From assembly GCA_942159475.1 (NCBI GenBank), contig OW804094.1:127024755-127088754 (forward strand): a stretch of 64,000 nt of DNA. The letters are read 5' to 3'. The position numbers and the translations under genes are program-made. This DNA is from Sthenelais limicola (Eukaryota; Annelida; Polychaeta; Phyllodocida; Sigalionidae). The notes beneath the pieces were generated by a model that did no database searches, was not told where the DNA came from, and saw only the letters and a program-made list of their open reading frames with translations. This document shows, in pieces, positions 1 through 14,489 of the stretch (the stretch's first letter is position 1; each line of letters begins with the position of its first letter).

Positions 1-378
1 CATCATCTATTGTATATTCATACTAATGAAGGTCCCTCTGAGGCGACCACTCGTTGGTAACAGGTCCATCAAAAGTATGACTCTTTTAACATGTTCCCAA
101 CACATTTGATGCGATTAATTTTGTTTTATGTCGGCTGTGAAATAAGTGAAATAAGGCGGAATATAGGGACCTATGGTAACATCTGCACATTGTAGTTCTT
201 GTCGTTTACAGCCAGTATGTATTGTAACAAAAACTTCCTAGATGGCTAACAATTCCAAGTTCACCATACAGTAATCTAGGAGCTCTCTCTCTCTTCTACC
301 TGCTTCAGGGTGTACAGTTATCTCCTATTGATTGATAATATTGCAGTTTATACATATCAATTAATATAATCTAACAAC

Positions 379-402
379 GATACACTATATGATACACTAT
401 AT
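379..402 (+). repeat. 12-bp tandem duplication
   Basis: Two exact tandem copies of GATACACTATAT. Confidence 0.85.
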
Positions 403-2788
403 AATAATTACACCTTCTGCTGTATATCTAGCATAGTGTTTCTCTGTAGCTATAGTTAGTTAGCTCTTATATGAGCTTCTCGTACTGGTCATTGCCATAA
501 CATCAAAGAGTGTGAAAACCTAACAAGTTAATATAATAATAAAGCGGTAAAATATGTTTACTCGTAGGTCACGCTGGGTCATCAGCGTTGGGTGTGCCGC
601 GCCACTCTGATGAAAAAGATTGTTAAAGGGACTCTTGCGATGTGCTGCTGCCTTGCCAACCTATATTGTCAACGCTGAAGGGTGCCATTGTCCTAATCAT
701 CCAAGTCCCTCCTCCCCTAGGGGGGCATGTGGAAGGTCAGTCAGCAATAGGCTTAGCCGGAATTATCCGCATCCCGCCACGGGGCTTCAAACGCTGATAA
801 GGGATATTAGATTAGCGAGGGGCATGCCAGTGGATACCAATAGCGTTCAGGTGATTAGGCTAAAAGCCGAGTCTGTTAGGACATGTTTGGTGTACCCAGC
901 TCTGGGCAAGAGCAGCAATCAGAACAGCCTTGGGGCACTCTGAAAGTGTAAGCAGATTCGTAGGTATAGGCGGCTTATCTGAAGAGAACATGCAATAATT
1001 TAGACATAAACGCAACTGACACTTCTACAGCCATATCATCATTGATACAATACAACACATACTATTGCTAAGCAATTCTCACATAGCGCTTGATGTTTTA
1101 AAAATTTAGAGTGCTAAGTAGTACATAAAAATGGGGGATGTGGTAAGGCATCACTAGGGCAGTAGTATATAGAAACAATAGTGAAAAGGAGGCACATCTT
1201 TTGTTTGCCTATAGAGTGCTTTGCTGACCTCCTATGACATTCACGTTGCTGCCAGAAAAGAAGATGTTATCCGACTATTGGGTTATTTCTCTGCGGTATT
1301 AAAGGCACGGGGGAAATCATCAATCATTTTGATATGTTGATCTGGGATACAGTATCAAGCCAAGTGCAAGAAAAACAGATTCTCACACATTCCTGAAATA
1401 AATGATAAATGAAACGTCAGGAAGAGTCGTATTGGCTAACATATGGCAGACATGGCGCTTCTTTTTTGTCAGTCAGTCCATAAGGATTATTCATCTTGCA
1501 CATCTGATATATAATTAACTGGGTTCTTTGAAACTGTTCCCCAGTGGCTAAAGCCTTGAGCGTTATCAATACCGTACCAATATTGGATGATGTCTGCAAG
1601 TACCAAAGGCTAGCCATATGAATCCTCACGATTCCAAAGAATCGCAGCAATGGTCAAGTATCTGACCCCGAATTCGCACAACCTCATAGTAAAGACTGGT
1701 CATTTCAATGTCTCCCCCGCCAAGCAAACATTTACAAAAGGACAATGTCCAGTGCCTAAGTGGACAATCAAGCTAGGCTTACCTCTCCGGTTTCACCAGA
1801 TGAGATACTAAATCCCCCTTGACCCCGGAAGAGGTAAAGACAGAACCGGTTCTTACAAGAGGCAAGCCCATCCCGAGAGAGATTTTGCGATGGGGAAGCA
1901 AAAGGGATGAAACTAGATAATACCGAGATAGCGGTCATAACCATTGATCCATAAAAGTTTAGATAAGGAATGTCAGTGGGGGATATATTGGTTATTTCGA
2001 CTCTGGGATTGTTGGCTTTTATTCCCCTAGACAAATCCATTCTTAAATATGTATCTATACAATCATTTGTAATGGGTGAGGGAAAGAGGCTTTTGAGTGG
2101 ATTTCTGCCATAGGACGGTTGTTTTTAATGATTTAGGATGATGGGACGTCCGTGGTTGCTGGCATTTTTCTCAGGTTTCTTTAACCTAGACCAATAAATC
2201 CTGGCTCCATTTCGGTGTATTTTCAGTGGCGGTGTTCTATTGTCGGTGTAGGATGTGGCTTCCCTTCGTTGACCTATACAATGGGCTTTTTATCAAGCAT
2301 TCGTATGTGTTCGGTGTCCCGAAGTCATGATCGGACATGCACACCCAGAGTTATTTATAGGACAGGCTTTTCCCTCGTCACCAGATGGCGTTCCACCTTG
2401 GTGCCGGTTTCACGCACCTAGTCTGCGATAACTCATTTAGATAATCCTTTGTTTTGTGTGTATTCCAACGCGGGAAGATTGCAACTGACGCCTGTGGGTT
2501 GGCCTTGTTGCATTACATGATCTGGCTGATGCAACCTTCACTGTTTTAGATGGGGCCCAAGGCGGGTCTCTGTGACATGACCCCACAGCTCATGGCTGCC
2601 TTCCTTGTTATCTGTATTTACACAAACCAGCAGTCCTTGGTGTCCCGGAACGGCGGCAAGACCCAAGGCTATATTTTAGTTGCCTCCATTCCAACAGTAA
2701 ACTTTCCCACCCTCTCTGCCCCTATTTTCCTATATCAAATGGAGGTTTAAGTTAAAAGTTCGATCCAACGTGTGATATGTGGGAGAGG

Positions 2789-2811
2789 TGTCTGTCTGTC
2801 TGTCTGTCTCT
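2789..2811. repeat. (GTCT)n microsatellite
   Basis: Five GTCT units in a row flanked by unique sequence. Confidence 0.9.
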
Positions 2812-5800
2812 CCCCAAAACCGTTTATCTGTTGCACAAACTGACGGGAGCAAAATCTTATCGCCAGAAAGGAAAGATAGCTGTTTTCTATCAGCCGCCTT
2901 CCTCTTTCGGAATTCCACTGTTTGGCACTTTTTTCATTAAATAGTGATACACATTGAAGTTATCCCTCTGAACCCCGATGCTAAGTAATTTGGATATCTA
3001 CATTTTGCTGTCTATAGTCCGCGGATAGCATGTATAAGGGAAAAACCAGAGGAAAGATTTCGTGAAATTTTGTTTGATTAACAGTCATGTACAATCTGAT
3101 AAAGCTAACTGAAAAAGGCATGCACTCACTAAAGTTTAAAATTATATATTTATATAAGCGGCCCAAATAAGAGGTTCCGAAGGGAATGTCTAGCTCGATC
3201 TAGAAAAAAGTGAATCTTACAAGATACCGAAATAGCGAGTAGCCCACACTTTTGTAGTCCAATAAAAAGTAAACCTTTGTGGTTTCAGATTAATCCATCA
3301 AATCGAAGGAATCAATCCCTGATTTTTATTCATTGCATTTGCATTCTGCAGGCATTCCATCCAAGCACCATTAATCATCGACTTCCTTCCCATAGGGTAT
3401 TCTAAAGTTTTATTCAAAGAGAGATATAGCTTATCTTGTAACATATTTTTGTCAACAAACCCGCGTGTATACTTTACAACAATTTTGACATTATCGGTGA
3501 AAACGGAAGTTCTACCAATTGAATTGTCAAACAAGGGAGACCATATATAGTCCCCATAGAAATTAGGAGGAATTTCTACATTTCAAACGTCGGCAATTCA
3601 CAGGTCCTGAGAGGAAGTATCGATTTCTTAAAGGCAGTAATCTATAGTGGAAAACTTAAGATTACCACAGAGTATACGTGAGCACAAAGTTCAACTTTCC
3701 TTGCCACAAAGTCCAGAAAAAGCATAAAGAGTGACATGCGGCCTTGTGATGCTTCTTTCATGGAGGCTTTACGTTTCCATTTATTGATATTCTAGATTTA
3801 CCTAAGTGTTTATTGAGTTGTAAAAGGTTAAATCTTCTCATATAAGAATTTGGTCTAGATCTGGATATTGTTATCTGAAAGGTAAAATGAAGATCGGCAA
3901 CGGGAAGAGGATAGAAGGTAAAATTTCTATCCCGGAATACAATGGGGTACCTATGTACTTACTTCAGAATAAAGATGTGTTATAAGAAAGTGTGTGGTAT
4001 CCCATTTGATTAAATGTTTAGATTGACTTGTATATATATCCGATTATAACAATATTTAGAGAATAACATGATTTGTATTTTAGTTCGAACAGACATATAT
4101 CCTTCTTAGTCCCCTTCTTTGTTTCCTTCGATAGATTTTAAAATATGTCTATAAATATCCAAATATAGAGGCAAATGTGCACCATGGTTGTGTCCCTTTT
4201 CATTTCTTTACAAAAAGATCCAGTTTATTTGGTCCTTACATTGTTTTTTTAAGTCATTGAAGACCAATGATAAGCCAAATCGTTAGAAGTTTCCAAGCAT
4301 CATTATTTTGTGGATTATTTTGAATAACAAAGTATCACATAACACAATTGTTATTGTCTAAGCTATGAGAGTAATGAGGTAGGCAGACTACATAAAATAG
4401 AAGACACCACCGAAGCGCTGCGTACATTATTATATCTGAATCATACAGTCTACATTTCATCTTCCTTTAATTTCATGGCTGTCCATATACAATGTCTAAA
4501 CTATGAAACTAAGTCTGGGTCTAATTTATTGTTTGGATGTTAAAGACTTAAATATGATGCGAATTATGTAGCATGTTAACTGTTATGTACAGCTATTTAC
4601 AGCAATTCAAGTCCATGTATTGTAATAACATTGAATTACCATGCATGAAAACAAGAAGAAACCATTTTAAGTAGTCCTGCAGACATATTTTACATATTTC
4701 TCCACACGTAAACGATGACTAGGACACATATATCTAACACACACTAACGCAGATAGATGTACACAAACAAGAAGCAATGTAAAACACAAACTAATCGATA
4801 AAAGTTTCCCGAAAGTGTGCAAATGAATATTAATGAAAATGTTTACAAGTTCGTTCTCGATTGTCGATAATAGTAATTAAAAAGGTTATATTGTTTTGAT
4901 AGTGTCTCGATTTTCAATATCGTGTTAATGATAAGGAATTCAGGTCGGGCGACAAGGGGAGAAATTGTCACGAACCACTATCTATATTACAGGAACATCT
5001 CTTTAGTGGCCCCACGTCCCTTCACATGCTAATGCTATTAATGAGATAGAAATCTAAAATTCAATTTAATTCCAAGTGAAATAAGGCATCCACTAGCAAG
5101 GACCGACGAATCACTGGAGGCAGCACAAGGATAATCCAACTGACACCTATTTCACGACTGAATGCGAACATAAACTGGGCACCTTCTTCTTGGATCTGTA
5201 CTCAATAATGCGAGTTTTCCACTCAACTGTTTCCTAGTGGATTGCCTGTCATAATATAGTACGTACTTTTGGGTATTCTTCATCATTTATCACTCGTCTG
5301 GGTAGTGTAAGATAGGATTTCTATCGCATGATGACAGGTCATTGAATTGAAGACTCTTAAATTGATGCATATTTTTTTCGCAATTTAAACAGGCTTTCCC
5401 GGTCAAATCATATTAGGATATCATCATGGCCCACTCATTGCGGCCAGGGCTGGGGAATATTCATTGTTGCATTGTTGGGACGGGAAGATTATAATACCAT
5501 TATCTTGGATGGGTATCGGCATTTGAAACACTGTTGAATTTGATTTGATTTGGGCACTCGAGGTGAAGCATTGGTTGTATTCGTCCTGCTATAAAAATCC
5601 CCATCTATCCCCCCACGAGGAGAATTTTATAGAGGACTATTACCCCATGCTTCACGGAACAATGATGAAAAGAGTTGGGGAAGCATGCAGCTCGAAGCAT
5701 ATAGGAGGCGAAATAATCCAGCGAAAACAAGTTGGCGATGGATATTCGCCACATTCATCATCCTCCACCGTCCAAGTTTACAGAACAAGAACAAAGGATA

Positions 5801-7141
5801 AAATGGAAAGTTGGGCGAAAGTGCGGATGAAAAACGGCCCTCTGCAAGAAGACAGAACAATTGCATTGCATTCTGGCAACGAATAGAAGCCAGAATCGGA
5901 GGTGGACAACGGCTCGGGTGTCTACGTATATCTCAGTGTCACTTGCAGCCGGTAATGCATGATAGTAGAATCCCAGGAGCCATCCAACAGTCGTCCGGAA
6001 ACAGGATAGCAGTTTGCAGCAATTTCTTGCCAACATTAGCTAAGAGGGGAGATAGCCGACGTCTGGTTATTAATTATGTTTTCCATTATCAGTACAAGAC
6101 CCATCAACGGATCTGGGTGCACAGATGAGGATAGATCTTCGTTATAAATCTGATTTATGTAAGGTCGGAAATAACCTTCATTAATATATCATTTATCGCA
6201 CTCTATCTTCATAAGGTCTGACTTGCCAAGCATTCAACGATACTATATTGTCATCGGGTATGGAATAAGAACCATAATGATGGGTCCTTACCAATTGCAC
6301 CATTCTAACCTCGATCGTATAAACTAATTAGGCATTGCAGAGGGTAAAGCGCATTAAAATATTACCAGGAACATACATCGTTTACCTGTATTTGCATTGA
6401 CTCAGACCCTACCACCGAGGGCCACTATTTACAACCATACAGAGCGATATTCCTCTTTTAGACCCTCCACATTAGGTTTTTGATGGAACATGGGTTGGGT
6501 GATGGCTAATCAAACCAAGTAAAGTGACAGTTTTATGGTGAAGAACGAGGTGATTGGGTGATAGGTTCGCGCCAGGTTCCCACTGACTTCTCTCTATTTG
6601 TATGGATATGGGAGCTTTTGGCTGACACCTGAAGTCTATGCATGCTTGATGTTGAATGTATTTATTCTACTAATGCTCGATTTAGCCCCCAACCTGAGTT
6701 GCGAGCCATGTTCCCTACCAAACTAGATCCAAAAGCAAACTCCCAAGGTGAAATAAACGGGTTTGCAGAGGAGAAAAATTGTACTTAAGCTCGTCTTTTA
6801 ATTTGGATAGAAGCCTTAACTTTTGGCGAGATTTTGTTTGCATGCAATGCACGCCAGTGGTCCCACTTGGATGTTAATTGCGATCCGATACCTAGGTTGA
6901 AATTAATCTGTGCCCTTAATCTTTTCATTAATGAACCGATTAGATGGATTGCTGGGTAAAGCTACTAATTTAAACTAAACTGGACAGTATACCGGTTAAC
7001 AGTGTAAATCCATTACACTCTGTTATAGGTCGGTGTGTAATGTCGTAGCTTAACACACTGGTTTTCGATTGAATGTCCACTTAATGGCTCTAGCCTCAGT
7101 ACTCTTTCTTGCAAAAGCATCTTAACTTTCAACTGACTCGA

Positions 7142-7166
7142 AGGAGGAGGAGGAGGAGGAGGAGGT
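7142..7166. repeat. (AGG)n microsatellite
   Basis: Eight near-perfect AGG units. No coding frame around it. Confidence 0.9.
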
Positions 7167-10100
7167 TTATCCCCTCACCTTTCAGCACCCCACACTCTCT
7201 ACTACAACTCCTGCCATCAATCCAACAGGAATTTAAGGCCAATATTTCACGCCACTAATCTAACACTATCCACCAGGCTTACACCTATAATACCATATTT
7301 ATGAACATATGGGGGCCAGCTCCAATGGTGGCCCGAGAGGGGGAACATATTGCTTCTAAATGATTGGACGTAATCACACGGCCTCCGGCACTACCAACCT
7401 CCTCAGGAAAGGATCTATTGCATTGAGGGCTTGGTATCGGCCTCTCCAGATGGTTCTCGCAATACATGTTTCTATGGTCAACACTGGGCCGGGAGGTGGT
7501 CGCGGTTTCAGACGTGGAAATGATTTCCTTAGGTTTGGATTGTGGAGCACAATTAGGCCGGACATTGTTGGCAAACAGGAATCGGATTCTGGCCGATATG
7601 ACCAGAGAGCTGGGGGGAAATTGACAGTCACCATTGACTCTCAGTGGGCAAATTTTATTCGGGCAGCTGACTGCATTCATGGTAGACCCTCACAGTGGGG
7701 ACACACGCCCCATTGGCCGCAACCTGGTAGGGCCTTGTAGTAGGAAACATGTGGCTGGTCGTGATAGGCGGTAAATGGTCCATTATTTCGACTATTACGC
7801 TGTTTCGTATTCGAATTCAATACCACGATCATTGAGGGAGACATCGTCTCCACTGAGGCAGTCACAACATAGAAACATTCTGAGCTCCTCTGAGTAGAAC
7901 TAAATCGTCCTCTAAATCATCAAATCTCCAGCATGGCTTTTTGAGGAATTAATACCGCATTCAATAGTTTATAGTAGTAAAGAGTCTTGGGAGCACTGGG
8001 CAATGAGGCGGACAAAGTCTAATGTCCTTCAGCAAAGATGCACTATCTCGAATATAGGCTCTGACCAAACGTCAGCTTTCCTGTATATAAATGTTGGATT
8101 ACCTTCAATTACCCCTTGACGGTTTTCCTTTTCACACACACTTTATTGCCCCGATCAGGAGCCTTTATTAGCAAATACTTCTCATTATTCTGATGTCTGG
8201 ACCTATGAGATAAGTGCCCTAGCTTAGAGCCAATAATTTATCAATTCGCAATAAGACGTGTATATATCCACTATGAATAAGCTGCTCTACGAGTGGGTTC
8301 ATATTGCTCTTGGTGTTCCTTTTTTTCGTTGCAGAATGGGACGTTTTAATTACTAGTATTATTTTCATTACAACATCGACACCATAACAATTGGATTACA
8401 ATGTGAAATAGGGTCAATTTCGACATCTGTTGTTGTGGTTTGTCCAGTTGAACCCCTAGAATTAACAAAATTAAACTTGATGTTATTATTGATTAACCTT
8501 TGTACTTTGGTGACGATGTTCAGGTAACTGTAGTGTTACTGCATGAAATAGAATTAGTATAATTTTTCAACATTTACTTCACATGTACTTTACTCTTTCC
8601 TCACGAACCATATATTTGTATTGATTGTATGGCTAAACCACTAAGTTGCTATAATTTTATGGCAGCTTCCTAGATATTTCTGCCGCTGTACTGGGAAGTA
8701 TAACGTACAATGTTTTTGTAGTCCAATGAGTGGTAAAATATATGTGCATACACTTCGTTTTCAGTTGAGTCGACGAACTTCTTTTGTTTCTTCATTAAGA
8801 AGTATCTCAATTCGACACCAACGTTTTTGAGATTTTATATGATAGGGAAATAACAATGAAAAAGAAGAATGAAGGACATAGTAAATAGTAGAAGATGGTA
8901 AGTGAAAAGTGAAAAGTGATAATCTCGTCTACATAGATTCTTCCACACAGTAAACATAAAGATTCAGCACTTCTTGTATAAGTGAAACTATAACTTTAAA
9001 CAGGATCATATTATAGAGAAACATCGAGTCTGCTCTGTTTTGTGTGGAGTGAAAGGAATACACCTGAGACCGGTACCTCTTTTGTCTCCTTACAGACAAT
9101 TACTATGACTATTACTTTGTACTTGATTAGACTTAATACGTTTCCTTTGATATACGTATTACTATATCTTGTGCATATACATGTATATTGTGTCAGGTCC
9201 CAATCAAGAATGTATCCGTTTTTTAAAAAACAGAAATACCATCCACCATTACGTACATGTGTATATATATGATGAAGAAATTACTCAACCCAGCACCAAT
9301 AACCTTAACCACATCCATATCTCTGTGGATGGGGGACCTGAGTAAGTATTGACGAACAAATCCAGCCGGTAGAATCAAAGTGCAATAAATGTCGTCTGAT
9401 CCTAGGAACGGTGTCATTATTCTACGTGTTTCCGGTTCCTGGTGGTAAGAGCCTAGTGGCAGGATGGCCTGCTTTGTATCAGGGGCCCTGTCTGCTCCAT
9501 GGTCTACATCTTACAAGGGGGCACAGGGCCAATGACCATTGCTATTTTACACTAACCCCAGCCTTGACCCGGGCATGGCTGTGAACATTCATAGTGGCCA
9601 ATATCCCCCGCATGCAGCTTGACCTGTATGGCTGGGTGGATGCTCTGACCTCATATCTTTCAAGGTGGTGACAAGGTGTTACATTTGTCAGGGCAGGCAC
9701 TGGTCACTGGTGACACGATTACAGCCTGGGAGGTCCTCTGATTACGACCATAAAGCTCTTGATGTAGGGCCAATAGGCCTATTCCTGGTTGCCTATGCCA
9801 TACAGGCAACATGCCACTTGTTTGTTCGGAAATTACACGCCCGTTTGGATCGAATTTATTAATTGGACGTATAATAGGATGAGCAGGGGGATAAAGGGAC
9901 ATCCAGATTGAGGTTCATTTGGCGCAAAGGCCCAGTTTACCTGCCCCCTGTTGGCTGTATATCTTTGGGTTATGGAGTGACCCAAATCGCCTAATTCTGT
10001 GTCAATGCCATGGTAACCTGGCAGGAGGTCTGCTAGTTTCCTGACTGGTCAGCCAAGGGCGTCCACTGCTCCTGTAGCCTCTAGATAACAGGAGATATAG

Positions 10101-12531
10101 GGTGATTCCCATGGAGGTTAAGCCTAATGCCCCGGAGGCGGCCCGTCAGGGTGGGGTACCCAGGGGTGGGATCAAGGTGCTTTATGGTCAGACCCAAACC
10201 TCTCCTACCATTTATGAGCGAGAATCAGAGTCCTGCTAACGCCGACAAGCTGCCCTTATTCATCTTTGATCCCAGACTCGGATCCTTAGCGCTCAGACTT
10301 AGGAGCTGGCCACTACAAATTGATCATTATTTTGCACCCGAAATAATGGGTTAGTTGATGGCCTCGCTGGTCTTGTGCGATAGGAGTTTATTTGCGAGGG
10401 GTAGGGTCAGCGATGGTCGCAGAGTGGGCGATAAACGTCACGAGTTGCTGCGTCTGTACAATAGATGCGAGTGTGTTGGATCCACCTGCCCCCTAATTCG
10501 CCCGTTCCTCCGACCTCACACATTCATCCACTTCATATTCCCCTGTGTAGGGAACCAAGTCGGTCTCCATAGCAACACACTCAGATTAAATGACACCTTT
10601 CCCCGATAGACCCCCTTTGCACCATCCACCAAAAAACACTTGTATTATATAGTTTAGCTGGCCTGTTCCCAACTACATGCATTATGTATGCTAGCCTACA
10701 CAAGAACAACAATAGAATTATAGGCTCTCATCCGCCGGCAAGAGGATGGGATTGACAAATGTACGCTATACACAATGTTTTGGGAATTTACACTCATTGC
10801 CCACACAGGTCATGAATGATCATGGATAGATAGATTTCTTTCACTAGAGGTGACAACCTCTCGGCCATAACATTCGTAGTTTCCTTATTTATAGCATCCT
10901 CACGTAATTTCCCTTGAATGCATATATAATTCTTGCCTCGAGGACATAACATAATGGCTTTGGGTCGTACATCCCTCGCATCGATCATGAATACAAACGT
11001 AGAGTGCTTTATCCCAAATGTTCACACGCGCATACAACAGACATTTATGGATATCCATAGATATGTATTACATGTGGACCTATCTGTATGTTCAAGCACC
11101 TTTAGCATAGTGGCGTTTATCATGCCACCCTATAATGAAAGTCAGCTTTGAATGGGTGTTCCCTTGGTGCCTGTCTGGAAAGCGAACTTCTCCGGAAACA
11201 CCCGATCTCTTGCCAAAGACGCGGCGCCAGGTCCATGTCAACGCTTTACCGACACCTATATCTTCACCTGTTTATACCGCAGGTGGCTTTTTCATCCACC
11301 TCCCTCCCTCCCTCCCTCCCCAATGCTTGGTTTCGTTGGACTCAATGCCCTGACGAGCGACAACTCCGAATATGCGATGCTTTGGGATCTAGCCCATGCA
11401 TATTGAACATTTTTGAATTATTGGAGGTAATCCTAGTCCATCCCTATAGAACTACATTCTACAGCATTATTTTTAAGAATGTAGGGTCATTAAGTCACTG
11501 ACCCAAGTACCAGGTGAAAGCCGAGCATTTCTTCCCGACCCTGGTATATATTTAGCAAATGCCAAACTTGTGTTGTTCTAACCTGGATAAATAAAATGTT
11601 TTCCCACATCTTGTATTCATCAAATGTGAATCAATAGCAAACATCCAGTGTTGTAGTATTTAACAAACACAGTGTACATATATATTATGTTGCCATGTCA
11701 TATAGACACCTCTTAGTTGTTGAAACTGCCCAGAGGAAGGTGTAAATCGTCCCTGACGTTTTGTACAAAGTGTTCGCCTCCTCCTCTCCAGAGATTAACA
11801 GGTTGTCTTGCTTGATGGAGATATACGCCCCCACCCCCTGTTTGTTTCTGTTCACGAAGATGAAACCATTTTAGAAATGGTAGTTTCAAATAGCAAAAGA
11901 GAGTTTGATATGCCTGTATGTATGGAGAGGTCAGATTATGTCCCTTATATATGGGAAGGAGAGCAGAGATGTGGATTCTCATCAATGTACATATAAATAT
12001 ATACTGAGCGATATGTGAACAACAGGTTCATATCTATGCACTCTAGATATTTATTCTACATTTCCGCCAGGGCTAGTTCACCTTACGGTAGTTTTCCCCT
12101 AGTACCTGGTGGGAGCAGGTGAAACTGCAGTTGCACGTATGTTCGAACCTGGTTTGAAATAGTTTTTTTTTACACACAAATGAATAATTTAAAAGGAAAT
12201 GAATTGTGCCTAGAAGAACATGCCCTAATCCTTCTAGGTATGTATATATGTATACCAACAGTGCACCAGTGGGCCCGAAATGGAGGTAATTCATCCTTTT
12301 GGTCTCTGCATATAGGTGGTTATAGCCCCAGAGATAACATAAAAATAGTTTACTTTCTATAGTTATTAGATGAGAATACAACTTTAAATACACCAAAGTA
12401 ATGTTCAAACTCATAACACAGGTCAGGTTAAAATTGCAACTAAACAAACTTAAGACAACTCAAAACTTCTTAAAAATCTATTTTATCTCATCAAATTTAG
12501 GCCCAAATTTACCCATAGTTCATTTGCGCAG
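7167..12531. other. No gene recognised; GC-richer unique patches
   Basis: Around 7280-7870 and 9420-10620 the sequence is more GC-balanced and complex than its surroundings. Open frames of 65-131 codons appear on both strands without homology I recognise. These could be conserved non-coding (regulatory) islands; this cannot be judged without a second genome. Confidence 0.4.
11299..11321. repeat. (CCCT)n microsatellite
   Basis: Repeated CCTC units on the plus strand, purine-rich on the other; a minor homopyrimidine tract. Confidence 0.9.
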
Positions 12532-12543
12532 TGCGCATGCGCA
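12532..12543. promoter_or_regulatory. NRF1-type palindromic motif
   Basis: TGCGCATGCGCA is a perfect palindrome matching the NRF1 (alpha-Pal) consensus, preceded by a second GCGCA. NRF1 sites typically sit in CpG-rich promoters. No exon or transcription start is evident here, so a promoter is only a possibility. Confidence 0.4.
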
Positions 12544-12764
12544 GTGGTGTTTATAACCCCCCTATTGCGGCCCTATTAAATGGTTCTTACCATCGCCATC
12601 AGAATCCCACATGGAATACAAACCATCCACCTCAATCCCAGCACCCCAGCAGACATCGCACAAAATGTGCATGAATAAAAAAAACAATATACAAAACAGG
12701 AATAACCGTTATAAGAGTAATAATTAGAACGAAGCGGGATCGTTTCATCGCCGCGTTCCACACA

Positions 12765-12794
12765 GCCACTGTAGGTGGAGCCACTGTAGGTGGA
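12765..12794 (+). repeat. Exact 15-bp tandem duplication
   Basis: Two copies of GCCACTGTAGGTGGA in direct tandem, just upstream of the polypyrimidine tract. Each unit contains a near-palindrome (CCACTGTAGGTGG). Confidence 0.9.
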
Positions 12795-12844
12795 GGAGAA
12801 GTTGAAGGTTCTCAGATATTTGTGTTGCTTTTTATTTTGTGTTG

Positions 12845-13045
12845 TCCCATCATCTTCCTTTCTGTCTTAGGTTGCCTGTTCCCCTTTCCCCCGATCTCTT
12901 CTCCATCCAGTCTTCCCTCTCATGTCTCCTCCCTCTCTGCCATTCAGCAACGTCACCTCGCTCTCCTCCTTTTCTCTCTCTATTTCTATTTCCCTATTTC
13001 TCGTTTTCTCTTCATTTCTCTTTCTCTCTGTTCCTTTTTTCATGT
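12845..13045 (+). repeat. Polypyrimidine tract (~200 bp)
   Basis: The plus strand is almost entirely C and T for about 200 bp, rich in TCTC, CTTC and TTCC. Open frames through it (Ser/Phe/Leu/Pro-rich on the plus strand, Glu/Arg/Lys-rich on the minus) are a composition effect, not a gene. Such tracts can form H-DNA or act as splice or regulatory signals, but nothing here shows which. Confidence 0.75.
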
Positions 13046-13376
13046 TTACGGAGGACATCCTATCATCTAGGAACTTCGTATCATAAAGAATGATACCGAG
13101 GCAAAGGTAATCTGAAAGAATTGCACCGCAGAAAATCTTAGCCCTATTCCTGTACCTTTTGATTGAATAAAAATCATTATTATATACGGAATCTGTAGCA
13201 TTTTAATTGGTTTATTGTCACGGAGTGTTACCCCAACATCTTTCGACTTGTAACTGCCTTAATTTCTTTTGTTTATTTACAAATACATTGATTTAAATGG
13301 GAAATCATAGTCGAAACAAAAGATGTTGAAATCTATTTTCCATATTATATTGACTATTCCTATTTTCAGGGAACTC

Positions 13377-13675
13377 TTAAAGCTGCACTCTCAGCTAACA
13401 TCAGCCAAAGACTTGTTCCGTTTTTTTCCCCTTCCCATCTAAAAATGATTTGACCAGAATAAAAGTCCATATTTATATTTCGCCGAAATCCTTTCCTGTG
13501 GTGGCTTCACTTATTATCGCTCATCGTCAGCCGTTTTCTCTCGGCCGATTCGATTTGATTCTTGTATAAACCTATAACAGCAGCACAATATTGATGAAGC
13601 CAGTCCTATAAGTCATAACATGAGTAAATATATGGTGAGATTTTCTTTTCGTAATAGTTGAGAAAGCAGGTTTAA
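13377..13675 (+). mobile_element. TTAA-flanked MITE, family A copy 1
   Basis: A 291-bp non-coding element (13381-13671) is flanked on both sides by TTAA. Its ends are imperfect terminal inverted repeats: the left begins AGCTGCACTCTCAGCTAACA and the right, reverse-complemented, begins ACCTGCTTTCTCAACTATTA. The interior carries family landmarks shared with three other copies in the window: GTTCCGTTTTTTTCC then CCCATCTAAAA, and ATAACAGCAG then AATATTGATG then CAGTCCTATAAGTCATAA. No transposase is encoded. TTAA flanks suggest a piggyBac-type or a TA-targeting Tc1/mariner-type transposase supplied in trans. Confidence 0.85.
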
Positions 13676-14489
13676 TTTCAATATTTCCATTCATAGTTGC
13701 AGACTTGGCAACAGTCTGGAAGAGCTGAGCTCTGCTCATAAGCGCATCTATCTGTGTCAATCCGATTTGATAAACAAAGAATCGTGCAAACAACAAGATG
13801 TTCCAATATTTAGTGTAGTTTTGCAGGAAATGTGTCTCTTTAAGGTAAAAAGATATTTCTCACAATTCTCATAGTTAGGTACATAGAAACGAATCCAAAC
13901 AGTACAGTATCAATTGTAAATACCTTCCATTATCCTTAGGGAATATAAATGCATGTATTTGAAAGGATTCCAATAGTGTTTTTCAAAATGATGATTTTCC
14001 ATGTACACTTTACTTTAGTTTCCCAGGACAAAACGTTAATGCAAATAGGAAAATGGGGCGGCGGTCTGCTATTAAAGACAGACAAAAAGCATCGGATCAT
14101 GAACATTGAAGACATGAATTACAGCTTTAATCATTACTAAAGGGGACGCCTTGAGACCAATTCAAATTCTACTGCTTGCACTGCATTCAGTGTGTATTGC
14201 AGTTGCCTATTCTTACCTGTTGCCAATGGCTCATCTGTCATAATTTACAGTCAATTCCCCAGATAGGGACATAAAACTTTTGCAGAGCAATCTACCATTA
14301 TGGAGATCCATGCTAACCTAAAGGAGTTCAATGAGCTTAAATGGGAAGCAATAAAATTCAAATGTGGGAGGATATGGGCTATGATGCCATTGCCCGAAAA
14401 TGATAGTTTCCCATACTTTTTTTATTACGACCAAGACGAACAAAATTATCTTCTTCGTGAAAAAACTTCCTTGTGAATTCGCAGTTCGT

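Larger units (their letters stand above)
1..7140. other. No gene recognised
   Basis: Mostly AT-rich unique sequence with short scattered open frames lacking any recognisable domain. Only the tandem duplication at 379 and the GTCT run at 2789 stand out. Overlapping frames on both strands at 5545-6128 look like chance openness in a somewhat GC-richer patch. Confidence 0.5.

Noticed and set aside
7285..7740. Overlapping open frames of 126-131 codons on both strands
   Set aside because: No domain or motif recognised, both strands equally open, and no convincing splice or start context. Most likely chance openness in a GC-balanced patch.
12822..13093. Ser/Phe/Leu-rich plus-strand and Glu/Arg/Lys-rich minus-strand frames
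   Set aside because: They arise from the polypyrimidine tract; the low-complexity composition explains the lack of stops.
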